64,000 bases of DNA, from assembly GCF_036173125.1 (NCBI RefSeq), contig NZ_CP108054.1, positions 3,534,001-3,598,000 of the forward strand, read 5' to 3'. Every line of letters starts with the position of its first letter. Position 1 is the stretch's first letter. Below, one piece after another: positions 62,680 to 64,000 of the stretch. This DNA comes from Streptomyces sp. NBC_00286. Lineage in GTDB: Bacteria; Actinomycetota; Actinomycetes; Streptomycetales; Streptomycetaceae. The notes under the pieces were generated by a model, which saw only the letters and a list, made by a program, of their open reading frames with translations, was not told the DNA's origin and ran no database searches. A program made the translations under genes and the position numbers.

Positions 62680-63566
62680 GTGAGCGAGTTGTACCGGTTC
62701 ATCCACGCGGAGAAGGCGAACGACCCGATCGTTCTGCTGTGCCGGGCGCTGCAAGTGGCCCGCTCCTCCTACTACGCCTGGCGCGATGGCGAGGCCGCCC
62801 GCCGCAAGCGCCAGGCGGCCGACGACACGCTCGCGCACGAGATCACCGTGCTGCACATCGCCTCCCGGAAGACCTATGCCTCCCGCGCATCCACGCCGAA
62901 CTGCGGCGCTTGGGGCAGCGGGTGAACCGCAAGCGCATCGCCCGCATCATGCGCGAACGCGACATCCGCGGCGTCACCCGGCGCAAGCACCGCTCGCTGA
63001 CCCGGCCGGACAAGAAGGCGAAGCCGGCCCCGGATCTCATCGGCCGCGACTTCCACGCCGAGCGTCCCGGCATCAAGCTGGTCGGCGACATCACTTACCT
63101 GCCGACCGCCGAGGGCTGGCTTTACCTCGCCTGCTGGCTGGACCTGGCCACCCGCGAGGTCGTCGGCTATGCCATGGCCGACCACCACCGCGCCGAACTC
63201 GTCATCGACGCTCTCGACATGGCCCACGGCCGCAGCGGACTGGAGCCCGACTGCGTGATCCACAGCGATCGCGGCAGCGAGTACACCTCGGCCCAATTCT
63301 GCGACCGACTACGTGAGTTGGGGCTTCGGCAGAGCTACGGGCGCACCGGATCTTGTTTCGACAATGCCGCCGCGGAGAGCTTCTGGGCCCTGCTCAAGGA
63401 GGAGATCGGCACCCGCACCTGGCCCGACCGGGCCACCGCCCGCGCCGAGGTCTTCAACTTCATCGAGACCTTCTACAACCGCCGCCGCCTACGCAAGCAC
63501 AAGACCTTCGGCTACCTCACCCCGGCCGAGACCAGGCAGCGCCATCAACACGCCCTCGCGGCGTAA
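62680..63566 (+). pseudogene. IS3 orfB integrase (DDE), frameshifted
   Basis: The frame starts at GTG 62680 (SELYRFIHAEKANDPIVLLCRALQVARSSYYAWRDG), breaks near 62880 at TYA, and resumes in the next frame at IHAELRRLGQRVNRKRI. One added G (TATGG-CCTCC) restores it. The rest is a full IS3 DDE domain: VGDITYLPT, IHSDRGSEYTS and NAAAESFWALLKEE carry the Asp, Asp, Glu. As read here the transposase is not made whole. Confidence 0.8.
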
Positions 63567-63710
63567 CCATCACGTGTCCAAGATCACGGGGAAACTTCAC
63601 TACCAGGCGTACCCCAAAGCTTAAAGTTCCTCTGCTCGACCTCGGAGTGCGGACGCAGATAGTTTCCTAGATCGTTAATGCACCAGACGTCATTAGGCGA
63701 AGATCACGAG

Positions 63711-63746
63711 CGCCCCGGCGGCCTCATGGGAGACATCGCCGGGGCG
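63711..63746 (-). terminator. Terminator after the sortase-anchored protein
   Basis: CGCCCCGGCG (63711-63720) pairs perfectly with CGCCGGGGCG (63737-63746) with a 16-base loop. It lies about 40 bases past the stop codon of the leftward surface protein. Confidence 0.75.
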
Positions 63747-63787
63747 GACGTACTACGGGACTGCGGGTGTACTACGGAACCGCGGAG

Positions 63788-64000
63788 TCAGGAACCGGTC
63801 TTGGCCGCGCGGCGGCGTCGGGTCCCGATGATGATCGCGCCACCGGCCGCGAGGAGCACCGCGGCGCCGGCCGCGAGCGGCATGGTGGCGCTGCTGCCGC
63901 CGGTCTCGGCGAGGGGCGGATTGGAGCCGTTGGGCGTCGGCGCGGCAGGCGGGGTGGACGACTCGGACTCGGAGGGGGTCGGGCTCGACGGAGTCTCGGA
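63788..64000 (-). CDS. LAxTG sortase-anchored surface protein, C-terminal part
   Basis: Only the last 70 codons are in the window; the gene continues to the right. A Ser/Pro/Thr-rich spacer leads to LAETG, a membrane helix (TMPLAAGAAVLLAAGGAIIIG) and a basic tail RRRRAAKTGS. This is the class E sortase signal typical of Streptomyces, so the mature protein is covalently linked to the cell wall. The identity of the N-terminal part cannot be seen. Confidence 0.85.
   Translation of the reverse strand, partial: SETPSSPTPSESESSTPPAAPTPNGSNPPLAETGGSSATMPLAAGAAVLLAAGGAIIIGTRRRRAAKTGS

Larger units (their letters stand above)
62318..63599 (+). mobile_element. IS3-family insertion sequence, probably inactive
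   Basis: The element is 1282 bases with 26-bp terminal inverted repeats (62318-62343 and 63574-63599), 23 of 26 matching, ending TG...CA. It contains orfA and orfB, both frameshifted by one base. No clear target duplication is visible: ACC on the left, CTA on the right. It lies beside the NmrA-like gene and the surface protein. Confidence 0.88.

Noticed and set aside
62315..63602. Target-site duplication of the IS3 element
   Set aside because: Flanking triplets ACC and CTA do not match, so no duplication can be claimed.
1..64000. tRNA genes
   Set aside because: I saw no cloverleaf with a T-arm GTTCGA-type loop on either strand while reading; a covariance search was not possible.

Overview
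The window is high-GC DNA with frequent GTG and some TTG start codons, strong codon bias and many actinobacterial marker genes: mycothiol conjugate amidase, GTP-type PEP carboxykinase, SigE-family sigma factor, XRE/DUF397 pairs, a LAxTG sortase substrate and a DasR-type site before a chitinase. It is best read as a Streptomyces chromosome segment. The stretch from about 38.7 to 60 kb (pckG, mca, greA, ilvA, cystathionine gamma-synthase, msrA) looks like the conserved chromosome core. The left part and the last 7 kb look more accessory.

Layout, 0-16.5 kb. The end of a Flp/Tad pilus operon (CpaB, then a TadZ-TadE fusion) is followed by degraded type VII secretion-associated genes, an ATPase / XRE regulator / DUF397 group, a THUMP-domain RNA methyltransferase, a DasR-linked chitinase, a GNAT enzyme, a sigma factor with a membrane partner, an NRAMP-like transporter and a secreted zinc carboxypeptidase. 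16.5-25 kb: a D-amino-acid and carbohydrate-acid island. A PfkB kinase swollen by repeats, an IclR regulator, a RidA protein and a GntP permease read leftward; a D-serine-dehydratase-like enzyme and an N-acyl-D-amino-acid deacylase read rightward. 25-29.5 kb: a secreted protease, an aminotransferase and a gene-poor region with a structured RNA candidate.

29.5-34 kb holds a compact four-gene operon: a binding-protein-like membrane protein, TelA, a lipoprotein joining a binding domain to a vWA domain, and a coiled membrane protein. It resembles envelope-stress (tellurite-type) systems. It is followed by an array of 74-bp tandem repeats. 34.6-44 kb: a ubiquitin-like/Mut7-C RNase, an MFS efflux pump with its TetR regulator and a clear operator, TrhA, PEP carboxykinase, a thioredoxin-fold DUF255 protein, and a toxin-antitoxin pair whose toxin is frameshifted. 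44-57 kb: a membrane-anchored STAND/TPR protein, mca, greA, an ABC exporter, ilvA, MarR, a sigma-like gene pair and cystathionine gamma-synthase. 57-64 kb: msrA destroyed by a TnpB-family element, a second intact MsrA, an NmrA-like reductase, a frameshifted IS3 element and the C-terminus of a sortase-anchored surface protein.

Two themes cut across the window. First, at least five coding regions are each broken by what looks like one missing base. This may be real decay or indel error in the assembly. Second, intergenic regions carry a family of palindromic GC-rich repeats. The most unusual single object is the structured RNA at 29063-29170, which resembles two arms of 5S rRNA without the third.
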